A stretch of 64,000 nt of DNA from Streptomyces sp. NBC_00582 (GTDB lineage Bacteria > Actinomycetota > Actinomycetes > Streptomycetales > Streptomycetaceae). Positions within the stretch are counted from its first letter, which is position 1. Each line of letters begins with the position of its first letter. The stretch covers positions 806,001 to 870,000 of the forward strand of contig NZ_CP107772.1 in assembly GCF_036345155.1 (NCBI RefSeq), given 5' to 3'. The translations under genes were made by a program, and so were the position numbers. The notes beneath the pieces were generated by a model that was not told the DNA's origin, ran no database searches, and saw only the letters and a list, made by a program, of their open reading frames with translations. Positions 1 through 36,800 of the stretch are shown piece after piece.

Positions 1-1365
1 GATCACCCAGGGCAGCGGGCCGCCCGTCCCCGTTCCCTTCGGCGCGGTCTCGTGCGGCTGTGCGTCGGCGCCCGACGGCTCGTCGTCCCGGGGCTGTTCG
101 ACGATGACATGGGCGTTGGTGCCGGAGACGCCGAACGCGGAGATTCCCGCGCGGCGCGGCCGGTCGCCGCCGGGCCACTGCGTGGTCTCGGTGAGGAGTT
201 CCACGGCGCCCGCCGACCAGTCGACGTGGGTGCTGGGGGTGTCGGCGTGCAGGGTGGCCGGGAGCCGGCCGTGCCGCATGGCCAGCACCATCTTGATGAC
301 GCCGGCGACCCCGGCGGCGGCCTGGGTGTGGCCGAGGTTGGACTTCAACGAACCGAGCATCAGCGGCCGTTCGCGGTCCTGGCCGTAGGCGGCGAGCAGG
401 GCCTGGGCCTCGATGGGGTCGCCCAGTGTCGTACCGGTGCCGTGCGCCTCCACCGCGTCGACCTCGGCCGGGGCGAGGCCCGCGTCGGCCAGGGCGGCGC
501 GGATGACGCGCTGCTGGGCGGGGCCGTTGGGGGCGGTGAGGCCGTTGGAGGCGCCGTCCTGGTTGACGGCGGAACCGGCGACCACGGCGAGTACAGGATG
601 TCCGTTGCGGCGGGCGTCGGAGAGCCGCTCGACGACGAGCACGCCCACGCCCTCGGCCCAGCCGGTGCCGTCGGCGGCGTCGGAGAAGGCCTTGCAGCGG
701 CCGTCCGCGGCGAGGCCGCGCTGGCGGCTGAACTCCAGGAAGGCGCCCGGGGTGGACATGACGGTGACGCCGCCGGCCAGCGCGAGGTCGCACTCGCCCG
801 CCCGCAGCGACTGCACGGCGAGGTGGAGGGCGACGAGGGAGGACGAGCAGGCCGTGTCGACGGTGAGGGTCGGTCCTTCGAGGCCGAGGACGTAGGCGAT
901 ACGGCCGGAGACCACGGCGGCGGCGTTGCCGGTGCCGAGGTAGCCGTCTCCGGCGTCGGGTGTGCTGAGCAGCAGGGCGGGATAGTCCTGGCCGTTGGAG
1001 CCCATGAACACGCCGGTGCGGCTGCCGCGCAGGGCGCCCGGGGCGATGGCGGCGCGTTCCAGCGCCTCCCACGAGGTCTCCAGCAGCAGCCGCTGCTGCG
1101 GGTCCATGGCGACGGCCTCGCGCGGCGAGATGCCGAAGAAGGCGGGGTCGAAGGCGCCGACGCCGGTGAGGAATCCGCCGTGCCGGGTGTAGCTGGTGCC
1201 GGGTCGGCCCGGTTCGGGGTGGTAGAGCGCGTCGAGGTCCCAGCCGCGGTCGGTGGGGAACTCGGTGATCGCGTCCCGTCCGGCGGCGACCAGCTCCCAC
1301 AGGTCGTCCGGGCCGGTCACGTCGCCGGGCAGGCGGCAGCCCATGCCGACGATGACGATCGGGTC
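1..1365 (-). other. PKS module w12, ketosynthase only (cut by window edge)
   Basis: KS begins with [15 protein letters not shown] near 1350, carries VDTACSSS near 855, the HGTGT active-site His near 450 and the KSN motif near 345, and reaches the KS-AT linker (TNAHVIVEQ near 110). The AT and later domains lie outside the window. Confidence 0.9.
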
Positions 1366-4300
1366 GTCGGCCGCGCGCTCCCCGCGTGCCGCGCCGGCCG
1401 TGCCGTCGGGGTGCGCGGTCCGGGAGTCGTCGAACAGCTCGCCGTGCACGAAGGCGGCGAGGTCGACGGGGGTGGGGTGGTCGAAGACGAGCGTGGCGGG
1501 CAGCGCCAGGCCGGTCTCGGTGGCGAGGCGATTGCGCAGTTCGACGGCGGTGAGGGAGTCGAAGCCGGAGTCACGGAAGGCACGCCGGGTCTCCAGCAGA
1601 CCCGCGTCGGCGTGGCCGAGGACGGCGGCGGCGTGGGTGCGGACCAGTTCCAGGAGCGCGCGGACGCGTTCGGCGGCCGGTCGGCCGGCCAGGCGTGCGC
1701 GCAGGGCCGCGCCCGCTCCGTCGTCGTCCGTGTGGACCTGGCCGCCGCGCAGGGCGGCCCGTGCCTCGGGCAGGTCGGTGAGCAGGGGGCTGGGGCGGGT
1801 GCTGGTGAAGCCGGGGGCGAACCGGGACCAGTCGACGTCGGCGACGACCTGACCGGTGACGTCCTGCTGCAGGACGCGGCGCAGCGCGGCGAGCGCGGTG
1901 TCGGGGTCGAGGGCGGCGAGACCGCGTCGACGCAGGTACTCCTCGGCGTCTCCCTCCGCGGCCATGCCGCCCTCGGCCCAGGGGCCCCAGGCGACGGAGG
2001 TGGCGGTGGCGCCGCGGGCGCGCCGCTGTTCGGCCAGGCCGTCGAGGTAGGCGTTGGCGGCGGCGTAGGCGGTCTGGCCTCCGCTGCCCCATACGCCGGC
2101 GATGGAGGAGAACAGTACGAACGCGTCGAGCGGGCGGTCGCCCTGGGCGCGCAGCACCGCGTCGAGGTGGGCGGCACCGTCCGCCTTGGCGGCGAGGACG
2201 GAGCGCAGGCGGTCGGCGTCGAGGTCGGGCAGCGGGCGGGTGTCGGTGACGCCGGCCGCGTGGACGACGGCGTCCACGGTGTGCCGGGCGAGCAGTGACT
2301 CGACGGCGGCACGGTCGGCGACGTCGCAGGCCTCGACGGTCACGCGGGCGCCGAGCTCGGTGAGCGTGTGCGTCAGCTCGGCGGCACCGGGGGCGTCGGG
2401 ACCGCGGCGGCCGGTCAGCACGAGGTGCTCCGCGCCCTGCTCGGCGGCCCAGCGGGCGACCCGGGCGCCCAGCGCGCCGGTCCCGCCGGTGATCAGGACG
2501 GTGCCGCGGGGCTGCCAGCCGCTCCCGCCGTGCTGCGGGGCGGCCGGGTCGTCGGCGTGCAGCAGGCGTCGTACGAAGACTCCGGAGGCACGGACCGCGA
2601 GCTGGTCCTCGTCGCCGGGGTGGGCCAGCACCGAGGCGAGCCGGGCGGCGGCCCGCCGGTCGACGGTCCGCGGCAGGTCGACGAGGCCGCCCCACCGGCC
2701 GGCCGACTCCAGTGCGGCCACCCGGCCCAGGCCCCACAGCGCGGCCTGCGCCGGCTCGGGGGCGGCGTCGGAGCGTGCGGTGGCCACCGCGCCGCGGGTG
2801 GCGAGCCACAGCGGTGCGGTCACCTCGGCGTCGCCGAGCGCCTGCACCAGCCGTACGGTGCGCAGGAGCGCGTCCGCCAGGGACCGCTGCCCGTCGCCGG
2901 TGGGGGCTTCGTCGGCGGGGTCCTCGTCGGCGGGCAGGGCGAGGACGCCCGTGAAGGTGCCGAGGGCGGCGAGCCGGGCGGCCAGCGCGGCGCGCTCCTC
3001 GTCGGGGGCGTACTCCCACAGCACGGGCTCGGCTCCGCCCGCCCGCAGCGCCTCGGTCACGGTGGCCGCCGGGGAGCCGTCGGCCGCCGTGGCGGGGGCG
3101 ACGACGAGCCAGCGTCCGGTGAGCGGGCCACCGGCGGTCGGGTCGAGGGGCTGCCAGGTGACGCGGTAGCGCAGCCGGTCCACCCGGTCGAGCTCACGCC
3201 GCCCCCGCCACCACGACGACAGGGCGGGTACGAGGGGACGCACGAGCCCTTCGTCGACGTCCAGGGTGTCGGCGAGGGCGGCGATGTCCTCGTCCTCCAC
3301 GGCCGTCCAGAAGCCCGCGTCCCCGCCGCCGGTGTCGCCGGCGGTCGCCGTGCCGGGCGGGGTGGGCTCCAGCCAGTACCGTTCGCGGCGGAAGGCGTAC
3401 GTCGGCAGGTCCACGCTCCGGGCGCCGGTCCCCGCGAAGACGGCCGGCCAGTCGACCGGTGCGCCGTGGGCGAAGGCGCCGGCGACCGCGGCCATCACGG
3501 CGGCGGGCTCGGGCCGGTCCTTGCGCAGGGTGGGCACGGCGAACGGCGGGTCGCTCTCGAAGCAGTCCTGGGCGAGGGCGGTGAGGGTGCCGTCGGGGCC
3601 CAGCTCGACACAGCGGGCCACCCGGCGCTTGGCCAGCAGCCGTATGCCGTCGGCGAACCGGACCGGCTCACGGACGTGCCGGACCCAGTAATCCGGCGAG
3701 CACAGATCGGCCGGGCGGGCGATCTCGCCGGTCACGCCGGAGACGAGCGTCAGCCGGGGCGGATGGTAGGTGAGGGCCTCGGCGACCTCGCGGAACTCCT
3801 GGAGCATGGGCTCCATCAGCGGGGAGTGGAAGGCGTGGCTGACCCGCAGGGCCGTCACCTTGCGGTCCAGGGCGCGGAAGTGCGCGGCCGCCTCCTCCAC
3901 GGCGTCCGCCGCGCCGGAGATCACCACCGCGCGGGGGCCGTTGACGGCGGCGATGCCGACCCGGTCGTTCAGCAGGGGCAGCACCTCCTCCTCGGTCGCC
4001 TGGAGCGCGGCCATCGTGCCGCCCTCCGGCAGGGCCTGCATCAGACGGCCGCGCGCCACGACCAGCCGGCAGGCGTCCGCGAGGGACCACACGCCGGCGA
4101 CATGGGCGGCCGCCAGCTCGCCGACGGAGTGGCCCAGCAGGAACTTCGCGGTGACGCCCCACGACTCCAGCAGCCGGTGGAGGGCGACTTCGAGCGCGAA
4201 CAGGGCGGGTTGCGCGTATGCGGTGCGGTGGAGCCGGTCCGCGTCGTCGCCGAAGACGGTCTGCCGCAGGTCGAAGGGCAGTTCCGCGTCGACCGCGTCG

Positions 4301-6114
4301 AACGCGGCGGCGAAGACGGGGTGGGCCTCGTACAGTTCGCGGCCCATGCCGAGCCGTTGGGAGCCCTGCCCGGCGAACAGGAAGGCGGTGGCGCCGCGCG
4401 TGGTGCGGCCCCGGACGGTCGCGGGGCCCGCGGAGCCCTCGGCGAGCGCGGCCAGTTCCCGTACGGCGGTGTCGTGGTCGGTGGCGAGGACCACCGCCCG
4501 GTGCTCCAGGGCGGCCCGGGTGGTGGCGAGCGCGTGGCCGACGTCCAGGGGGCGCGGCGGCTCGGTCCGGTCCCGCAGCCGGGCCAGGAGCCGGGCGGCC
4601 TGCGCCCGTACCGCCTCCTCGCTGCGCGCGGACACCGGCCACGGCACGACGGGCAGCGTGCGGGGCTCGGCGGCGGGAGCGGCCGGCTGCGCGGCGGGGT
4701 CCTCGGGTGCCGCCGGTTCGGCCGCGGGGGCCTGCTCGATGACGGCGTGCGCGTTGGTGCCGCTGATGCCGAACGACGACACGCCGGCGCGGCGGGGGCG
4801 GCCCGCCTCCGGCCAGTCGACCGGCTCGGTGAGCAGGCGTACGGCCCCGGCCGACCAGTCGACGTGCCGGGACGGCTCGGAGACGTGCAGGGTGCGCGGC
4901 AGCACGCCGTGCCGCATCGCCTCGACCATTTTGATGATGCTGCCGACGCCGGCGGCCGACTGGGTGTGCCCGATGTTCGACTTCAAGGAGCCCAGCCACA
5001 GCGGCTGTTCGCGGTCCTGGCCGTAAGTGGCGAGGAGGGCCTGGGCCTCGATGGGGTCACCGAGCGAGGTGCCGGTGCCGTGCGCGTCGACGGCGTCCAC
5101 CTCGGCGGGGGCGAGTCCCGCGTTGGCGAGGGCCGCGCGGATGACCCGCTGCTGGGCGGGGCCGTTGGGGGCGGTGAGGCCGTTGGAGGCGCCGTCGGAG
5201 TTGATCGCCGTGCCGCGGACCACGGCCAGGACCGGGTGGCCGAGCCGACGGGCGTCGGAGAGCCGCTCCACGAGCAGCATGCCCGCGCCCTCGGCCCAGC
5301 CGGTGCCGTCGGCGTCGTCGGAGAAGGCCTTGCAGCGGCCGTCGGCGGCCAGTCCGCGCTGGCGGCTGAACTCGTAGAACATCGCGGGGGTGGCCATCAC
5401 GGCCACGCCGCCCGCGAGCGCGAGGTCGCACTCGCCGCGGCGCAGCGCCTGGCACGCCCAGTGCAGGGCGACGAGCGAGGAGGAGCAGGCCGTGTCGACG
5501 GTGACGGTCGGTCCTTCCAGCCCCAGGGTGTAGGCGATGCGGCCGGAGGCGACCGAGGTGGCGTTGCCCGCGAGCAGCAGGCCCTGCACCCCCTCGGGGA
5601 ACTCGCTCACGCCGGCGCCGTATCCGGAGGTGGCCGCGCCGACGAAGACGCCGGTGCTGCTGCCGCGCACGGAGCCGGGGGCGATTCCGGCCCGCTCGAA
5701 CGCCTCCCAGGAGATCTCCAGCAGCAGCCGCTGCTGGGGGTCCATCGCCAGCGCCTCGCGCGGCGAGATCCCGAAGAAGTCCGCGTCGAAGCGGGACGCC
5801 TCGTGCAGGAAGCCGCCGCCGAGCGCGTAGAAGGTGCCCGGGTGGTCGGGGTCGGGGTCGTAGCCCGCCTCGACGTCCCAGCCGCGGTCGGCGGGGAATC
5901 CGGAGATGGCGTCCCCGCCCTCGTCGACGAGCCGCCACAGCTCTTCCGGGCTGTCCACCCCGCCGGGGTAGCGGCAGCTCATCGCCACGATCGCGACCGG
6001 CTCCCGGTCGCGTGCCTCCGCGTCCCGCAACTGCCGGCGCGTCTGCCGCAGTTCGGCGGTCAACCGCTTGAGGTACTCGACGTACTTGTCGTCCATCTTG
6101 TCGTCTTCAGCCAC
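1..6114 (-). CDS. Modular type I polyketide synthase PKS-4, N-terminal part (module w11 plus KS of w12)
   Basis: Cytosolic multienzyme that extends the polyketide chain after PKS-3. About 2,038 codons are visible and the frame is still open at the window edge, so the gene is partial. Order: N-terminal docking coiled coil (about residues 1-35), KS (37-460, VDTACSSS), AT (578-915, GHSVGE and HAFH, malonyl type), KR (1205-1385), ACP (1505-1560, GFDSL), then the KS of the next module (from 1585, again with TACSSS). The AT-KR gap contains only the structural half of the KR, with no dehydratase motifs. The KR lacks an LDD motif and has Trp eight residues before the catalytic Tyr, so it is A-type. 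I chose GTG at 6114 because AGGGA (6125-6129) lies 10 bases upstream; ATG at 6096 is the alternative. It follows PKS-3 by 45 bases, so it is probably in the same operon. Confidence 0.96.
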   Translation of the reverse strand, partial: MAEDDKMDDKYVEYLKRLTAELRQTRRQLRDAEARDREPVAIVAMSCRYPGGVDSPEELWRLVDEGGDAISGFPADRGWDVEAGYDPDPDHPGTFYALGGGFLHEASRFDADFFGISPREALAMDPQQRLLLEISWEAFERAGIAPGSVRGSSTGVFVGAATSGYGAGVSEFPEGVQGLLLAGNATSVASGRIAYTLGLEGPTVTVDTACSSSLVALHWACQALRRGECDLALAGGVAVMATPAMFYEFSRQRGLAADGRCKAFSDDADGTGWAEGAGMLLVERLSDARRLGHPVLAVVRGTAINSDGASNGLTAPNGPAQQRVIRAALANAGLAPAEVDAVDAHGTGTSLGDPIEAQALLATYGQDREQPLWLGSLKSNIGHTQSAAGVGSIIKMVEAMRHGVLPRTLHVSEPSRHVDWSAGAVRLLTEPVDWPEAGRPRRAGVSSFGISGTNAHAVIEQAPAAEPAAPEDPAAQPAAPAAEPRTLPVVPWPVSARSEEAVRAQAARLLARLRDRTEPPRPLDVGHALATTRAALEHRAVVLATDHDTAVRELAALAEGSAGPATVRGRTTRGATAFLFAGQGSQRLGMGRELYEAHPVFAAAFDAVDAELPFDLRQTVFGDDADRLHRTAYAQPALFALEVALHRLLESWGVTAKFLLGHSVGELAAAHVAGVWSLADACRLVVARGRLMQALPEGGTMAALQATEEEVLPLLNDRVGIAAVNGPRAVVISGAADAVEEAAAHFRALDRKVTALRVSHAFHSPLMEPMLQEFREVAEALTYHPPRLTLVSGVTGEIARPADLCSPDYWVRHVREPVRFADGIRLLAKRRVARCVELGPDGTLTALAQDCFESDPPFAVPTLRKDRPEPAAVMAAVAGAFAHGAPVDWPAVFAGTGARSVDLPTYAFRRERYWLEPTPPGTATAGDTGGGDAGFWTAVEDEDIAALADTLDVDEGLVRPLVPALSSWWRGRRELDRVDRLRYRVTWQPLDPTAGGPLTGRWLVVAPATAADGSPAATVTEALRAGGAEPVLWEYAPDEERAALAARLAALGTFTGVLALPADEDPADEAPTGDGQRSLADALLRTVRLVQALGDAEVTAPLWLATRGAVATARSDAAPEPAQAALWGLGRVAALESAGRWGGLVDLPRTVDRRAAARLASVLAHPGDEDQLAVRASGVFVRRLLHADDPAAPQHGGSGWQPRGTVLITGGTGALGARVARWAAEQGAEHLVLTGRRGPDAPGAAELTHTLTELGARVTVEACDVADRAAVESLLARHTVDAVVHAAGVTDTRPLPDLDADRLRSVLAAKADGAAHLDAVLRAQGDRPLDAFVLFSSIAGVWGSGGQTAYAAANAYLDGLAEQRRARGATATSVAWGPWAEGGMAAEGDAEEYLRRRGLAALDPDTALAALRRVLQQDVTGQVVADVDWSRFAPGFTSTRPSPLLTDLPEARAALRGGQVHTDDDGAGAALRARLAGRPAAERVRALLELVRTHAAAVLGHADAGLLETRRAFRDSGFDSLTAVELRNRLATETGLALPATLVFDHPTPVDLAAFVHGELFDDSRTAHPDGTAGAARGERAADDPIVIVGMGCRLPGDVTGPDDLWELVAAGRDAITEFPTDRGWDLDALYHPEPGRPGTSYTRHGGFLTGVGAFDPAFFGISPREAVAMDPQQRLLLETSWEALERAAIAPGALRGSRTGVFMGSNGQDYPALLLSTPDAGDGYLGTGNAAAVVSGRIAYVLGLEGPTLTVDTACSSSLVALHLAVQSLRAGECDLALAGGVTVMSTPGAFLEFSRQRGLAADGRCKAFSDAADGTGWAEGVGVLVVERLSDARRNGHPVLAVVAGSAVNQDGASNGLTAPNGPAQQRVIRAALADAGLAPAEVDAVEAHGTGTTLGDPIEAQALLAAYGQDRERPLMLGSLKSNLGHTQAAAGVAGVIKMVLAMRHGRLPATLHADTPSTHVDWSAGAVELLTETTQWPGGDRPRRAGISAFGVSGTNAHVIVEQPRDDEPSGADAQPHETAPKGTGTGGPLPWVI
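1390..6005 (-). other. PKS module w11: KS-AT(malonyl)-KR(A)-ACP
   Basis: Boundaries approximate. [10 protein letters not shown] near 5490; AT GHSVGE near 4130 and HAFH near 3830; [10 protein letters not shown] near 2480, no LDD ([11 protein letters not shown]), Trp in [11 protein letters not shown], so A1-type; [13 protein letters not shown] near 1545. Predicted to leave an L-type hydroxyl. Confidence 0.9.
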
Positions 6115-6159
6115 CAACGCCACATCCCTGAGCCGATGCCGACGGTTTCCCGCGGCTGA

Positions 6160-30825
<24,666 letters not shown>

Positions 30826-30885
30826 TGGAACTTGCCCCATACGTCGTAGCGGTAGGAACGGATCGGCCTGCTGTGACGCGGGCGC

Positions 30886-33800
30886 TCAGGACCGGCCGAG
30901 TTCCCGGTTGATGAAGTCGAAGATCTCGTCGTCCGAGGCCGCCTCGAGGTGCTGGCTGACGGAGGCTTTGGGATCACCCTCGCTCTGATCACCCAGCTCG
31001 GTCAGCATGCTGCGCAGGCGCGCCTTCGCGAGAGTCCTGGCGCTGTTATCTGGGGAAAGCCTTGAAATCGTGGCGGCCAGCCGGTCCAGCTCGGCCGCGA
31101 GGACGGTCTCCGATTCCGCTTCCTCGGCGCCGAACAGCTCGGCTTCGAGGAAGGCCGCCAGATGGCGGGGGGTCGGGTAGTCGAAGACGAGGGTGCTGGG
31201 CAGCTTCAGGCCGGTGTCGGCGGCGAGCCGGTTGCGCAGCTCGACGGCGGTCAGCGAGTCGACGCCGAGTTCCCGGAAGGCCTGGCCCGATCCGACACCG
31301 CCGGTGTCCTCGTGGCCCAGTACCTCGGCCGCCCGCCTGCGCACCGCGTCGAGCAGTGCCTGCCCTCGCTCGTCCGCGGACAGCCTCCCGAGCTTCTCCC
31401 TCAGCCCGGCGTCGCGTGTGCCGTCCTGGAGTCCGGAGGCCGCGCCGGTGGTGGGGGTGGTGTGGGCTTCGGGAAGACCCGCCAGCAACACGCTGGGACG
31501 CACACTCGTGTACGCGGGAGCGAACCGCTCCCACTCCACGTCCGCCACGACCACCACCGGATCCTCACCGGCCACCACACGCCCCAGCTCCCGCACCGCA
31601 CGCCCCGGATCCAGCGCCACCAGACCCCGCCGCCGCAACGCCTCCACCACCTCACCACCGGCAGCCATCCCCCCACCGGCCCACGGACCCCACGCCACCG
31701 ACGTCCCCACCAACCCCCGCACCCGACGCGCCTGCACCAACGCGTCCAACGCCGCGTTCGCCGCCGCATACCCCGCCTGCCCCCCACTGCCCCACACACC
31801 CGCAATCGAGGAGAACACCACGAACGCGTCCAGCACCCGGTCCCCCAGCACCGCATCCAGATGCACCGCACCCGCGACCTTCCCCGACCACACCTCCGCC
31901 AGATCCCCCGCACCCACCTCCCCCAACGGCACATTCACCACCGCACCCGCCGCATGCACCACCGCATCCACCGGATACTCCGCCAGCAACCCCTCCACCG
32001 CCGCCCGGTCCGACACATCACACGCCACCACACTCACCCGCGCACCCGCCGCCGCCAGCTCCTCCCGCAACTCCACCGCACCCGGCGCACCCAACCCCCG
32101 CCGACCGGCCAGCACCACATGCCCCGCACCCTCCGCAACCACCCACCGCGCCACCCGCGCACCCAACACACCCGTACCACCCGTGATCAACACCGTCCCC
32201 CGCGGAGACCAACCCCCATCCCCCCCGGCAGCCACCCGCTCCAACCGACGACCGAACACACCCGACCCACGCACCGCCACCTGATCCTCAACACCCACAC
32301 CCGCCAAAACCGCCACCAAGGCGTTCCCGGTGGTGTCGTCGAGGGCGGCCGGGAGGTCGACGAGACCGCCCCAGCGACCGGGCGCCTCGAGGGCGGCCAC
32401 CCGGCCGAGCCCCCAGACGGCGCTGCGGACCGGGTCGACGGCCGTATCCGCCCGACCGACCATGACGGCCCCTTGGGTCAGCACCCACAGCGGAGCCGTG
32501 ACGCCCGCGTCGCCCAGGGCCTGGATCAGCGCCAGCGAACCCGACACCGCCACCGGCACACCGTCCCCGGACACCTCGCCCGAGAGAGCCAGCAAGGACA
32601 CCACACCCGCCACCGACGGCAGGTCCTTCAGCCGGGCGGCGAGCTGCGCGCGGTCCGCGCGCGGGTCACAGGTCCAGTACTCGACGTCGGCGCCCGCCGC
32701 GCCCAGCGCCTCCTGTACGGAGACCGCCCACGTGTCCGCGTCAAAGCCCTCCGGTACGACTGCCAGCCAACGCCCCTGCAGCACCGCGTCGCGAGGGACG
32801 CCGGCCACCGGCGCCCAGCGCACCTGGTATCGGCAGCGGTCGGCCTCGGCCTGCTCCTGGCTCTGCCGCCGCCAGGAGGTCAGCGCGGGCAGCACCGCCC
32901 CCACGACCTCCTCCTCCAACTCCAGCGCACCCGCCAGAGCCTCCAGATCCTCCCGCTCGACCGCCTCCCAGAACCGCGCATCGACCTCACCACCACCCAC
33001 GACCGGCTCCCGGCGCACGACCTCCGGCCAGTACCGCTGGTGCTGGAACGCGTACGTCGGCAGTCCGGGGGTCCCGACACCGTCTCCGCCGAGCATCGCC
33101 GACCAGTCGACCGTTCCGCCGGACACGAAGACGCCTGCCAGGGCGGACAGCACCGACCTCGTCTCGGGCCGGTCCTTGCGCAGAGCGGTCACGAAGACGG
33201 GCGGATCACGGTCGATCCCGCTCTCGTCGTCCGCGACGGCCTGCGCCAGGGCGGTGAGCGTGCCGTCCGGCCCGAGTTCGAGGAAGCGTCGGACGCCTTC
33301 CTGCCCGTCCAGGGTGCTTACGGCGGCCGCGAAGCGCACCGTCGCACGGACGTGCTCCACCCAGTAGTCCGGGGACATCAGCTCCTCGGCGGCGGTCGCC
33401 CCGCTGACCGTGGAGACGAGCGGTATCCGCGGCTGCTCGTAGGTGAGGCTCTCGGCCACGGCGCGGAATTCGTCGAGCATCGGTTCCATCAGCGGCGAGT
33501 GGAAGGCATGGCTCACCCGCAGAGCCGTGACCTTGCGCCCCTCACCACGGAAGTGGTCCGCGATCTCACCGACGGCCTCGGCAGTGCCCGAAACCACCAC
33601 CGCACGTGGCCCGTTGACCGCAGCCACACCCACCTCGTCGTTCAGCAGCGGCAGCACCTCGTCCTCGGACGCCTGCACCGCCACCATCGCACCACCGGCC
33701 GGAAGCGCCTGCATCAGCCGGCCCCGCGCCACCACCAGACGGCACGCGTCCGCCAGCGACCACACCCCCGCCACATGCGCCGCCGCGATCTCACCGATCG

Positions 33801-36800
33801 AATGCCCGGCCAGCACATCCGGACGCACACCCCACGACTCCAGCAGCCGGAACAGCGCCACTTCCAGCGCGAACAGAGCAGGCTGCGCGAACTCCGTACG
33901 GTTCAGTACGTCGTCCTCGTCGCCGAAGACCACCTCCCGCAAGGGGCGGGGGAGTTCGGTGTCGAGGTGGGCGCACACGGCGTCGAAGGCATCGGCGAAC
34001 ACCGGGTACTCCTCATACAACTCCCGCCCCATACCGAGACGTTGGGAGCCCTGCCCGGCGAACAGGAAAGCCGTACGGCCCCCTTCACCGACCTCACCCG
34101 TCACCACACCGGCAGCCGACTCACCCGCCGCCACCGCCTCCAGACCGTCGAGCAACTCCTCACGATCCGCACCCCACACCACGGCCCGGTGCTCGAACAC
34201 CGACCGCGACCGGACCAAAGACCCACCGATCCCCGCGACATCCACCGCACCGACGCCGGCCACGAACTCCACCAGCCGACTGGCCTGCTCCCGCAACGCG
34301 GCCCGGCTACGCGCCGACACCACCCACGGCACCACGGACGACACCGGCGCCTCGCCACGCGAAGCAGCGGAAGGCTCTCCGCCAACGGGTTGTTCGAGCA
34401 CGACGTGGGCGTTGGTGCCGCTCACGCCGAAGGCGGACACGGCGGCGCGCCGCGGCCGGCCCTCCTCGCCGGCCCACTCCCGCTCCTGCGTGAGCAGCTC
34501 GACCGCACCCGCCGACCAGTCCACATGCGACGACGGCGCATCCACGTGCAGCGTGCGCGGCAGCAGACCGTGCTGCATGGCCAGCACCATCTTGATCACA
34601 CCCGCCACACCCGCGGCGGCCTGCGTGTGCCCGATGTTCGACTTCACCGACCCCAGCCACAACGGCCGCTCACGGTCCTGCCCATACGTCGCGATCAGCG
34701 CCTGCGCCTCGATCGGATCACCCAGCGCCGTACCCGTACCATGCGCCTCGACAGCATCGACATCACCCGGCGCCAGACCACCCGCCGCCAACGCCGCCCG
34801 GATCACCCGCTGCTGCGACGGACCATTCGGCGCCGTCAGCCCATTGCTGGCGCCGTCCTGGTTGACCGCCGAGCCCGCCACCACCGCCAAAACCCGGTGC
34901 CCGTTGCGCCGCGCGTCCGACAACCGCTCCACCACCAGCACACCCACACCCTCACCCCACCCCGTACCATCCGCACCCTCCGCGAACGCCTTGCACCGCC
35001 CGTCCACCGCAAGCCCCCGCTGCCGCGAGAACTCCACAAACGCCCCCGGCGTCGACATCACCGTCACACCACCGGCCAACGCCAGATCACACTCACCCGA
35101 ACGCAACGCCTGCACCGCCAGATGCAACGCCACCAACGACGACGAACACGCCGTGTCCACCGTCACCGCAGGACCCTCCAGCCCCAGCACATACGACACC
35201 CGACCCGACAACACCGACGCCGCGTTGCCCGTGCCCACATGCCCCTCGAAATCCTCACCCGAGGCAAGCAGCAGACCCGTGTAGTCCTGACCGTTCGTCC
35301 CCGCGAACACCCCCGTCCGACTGCCCCGCAACCCACCCGGAGCAATCCCCGCCCGCTCCAACGCCTCCCACGACGACTCCAGCAACAACCGCTGCTGCGG
35401 ATCCGTCGCCAACGCCTCCCGCGGACTCATCCCGAAGAACCCCGCGTCAAAACCACCCACACCCTCCAGGAAGGCACCGACGTCCACATAGCTCGTGCCC
35501 CTCCGTTCGGCGTCGGGGTCGTACAGGGCCGTGAGGTCCCAGCTTCGGTCGGCCGGGAACGGGCCCACCGCGTCGGCGCCCTCGGACAGCAGCCGCCACA
35601 GACCCTCCGGATCCCGCACCCCACCCGGGAACCGGCACGCCATCCCGACGATCACCACCGGATCGTCACCCGAGACCACATCCGCCGGAGTCGGCGCGAC
35701 GGCCTCCGCCTCCGCCGCGTCGCCCAACAGCTGCTCCCGCAGGTGACGCGTGAGCAGTACCGGTGTCGGATAGTCGAACACCAGCGTGGCGGCCAGGGGG
35801 ATGCCGGTCGCCATGGCGAGGGTGCCACGGAGTTCGACCGCGGTGAGGGAGTCGACGCCCAGGTCCCGGAAGGCACGCTCGGCCGGCACGGCGGCCGCGC
35901 CGGCATAGCCGAGGACGCCGGCGGCGCAGAACCGGACGACTTCGAGGAGCACGCGTTCCTGCTCGGCGGGGGTGAGCCCGATGAGCTGGTCCCGCAGTAC
36001 GGAGCCGTCTCCGCGGCCGAAGCGTTCGGAGGCGGCGCCGGCGCTCTCGACGGCCGCGTGCGCCTCCGGAAGCGACTCGATCAGCGGGCTGGGGCGTGTG
36101 ATGGTGAAGAAGGGCGCGAACTCGGACCAGTGGATGTCCGCGACCATGACGACGGGCCTGGGCTCGGCGACGGCCCGGTGCAGGGCCAGGACGCCGAGAG
36201 CGGGCTGGAGCGGCAGGATGCCGCCGCGGTGCATGCGCCAGTGGACGACCTCTTCGTCGGCCATGCCGCCGTCGGCCCACGGACCCCACACGATGGAGGT
36301 GGCGGGCAGCCCGGCCGCCCGGCGCCGCTGGGCCAGCGTGTCGAGGAAGGCGTTCGCGGAGGCGTAGTTGCCCTGACCGGTGGTGCCGAGGGTGCCGGAG
36401 ATCGACGAGAAGAGGACGAAGGCGTCCAGGTCGCGGTCGCGCGTGAGCTCGTCCAGGTGCAACGCGCCCAACGCCTTCGCCCGCAACACCGTCGCGAACC
36501 GCTCCGGCGTCAACGCATCGATCACACCGTCGTCCAGCACACCCGCCGTATGCACCACCGCATCCACCGGATACTCCGCCAACACCCCCGCCAACGCACC
36601 ACGATCAGCCGCATCACACTCCACGACCGACACCCGCACACCCAACCCCACCAACTCGTCCCGCAACTCCACCGCACCCGGCGCACCCAACCCCCGACGA
36701 CTCGTCAGCACCACATGCCCCGCACCCTCCACCGCCACCCACCGCGCCACCCGCGCACCCAACGCACCCGTACCACCCGTGATCAACACCGTCCCCCGCG

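Larger units (their letters stand above)
31150..35665 (-). other. PKS module w5: KS-AT(malonyl)-KR(A)-ACP
   Basis: Boundaries approximate. [10 protein letters not shown] near 35150; AT GHSIGE near 33800 and HAFH near 33500; [10 protein letters not shown] near 32180, no LDD, Trp in [11 protein letters not shown] eight residues before Tyr and Gln (not His) three before it, so A1-type by the Keatinge-Clay rules; [13 protein letters not shown] near 31250. Predicted to leave an L-type hydroxyl. Near-identical to w7 over much of KS and KR. Confidence 0.9.

Noticed and set aside
2500..3370. A dehydratase in the AT-KR gap of w11 (and the equivalent gaps of w3-w7 and w9).
   Set aside because: No HxxxGxxxxP or DAALH motif is present. 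The segment matches the structural half of a KR, including the paired [10 protein letters not shown] region before the catalytic half.
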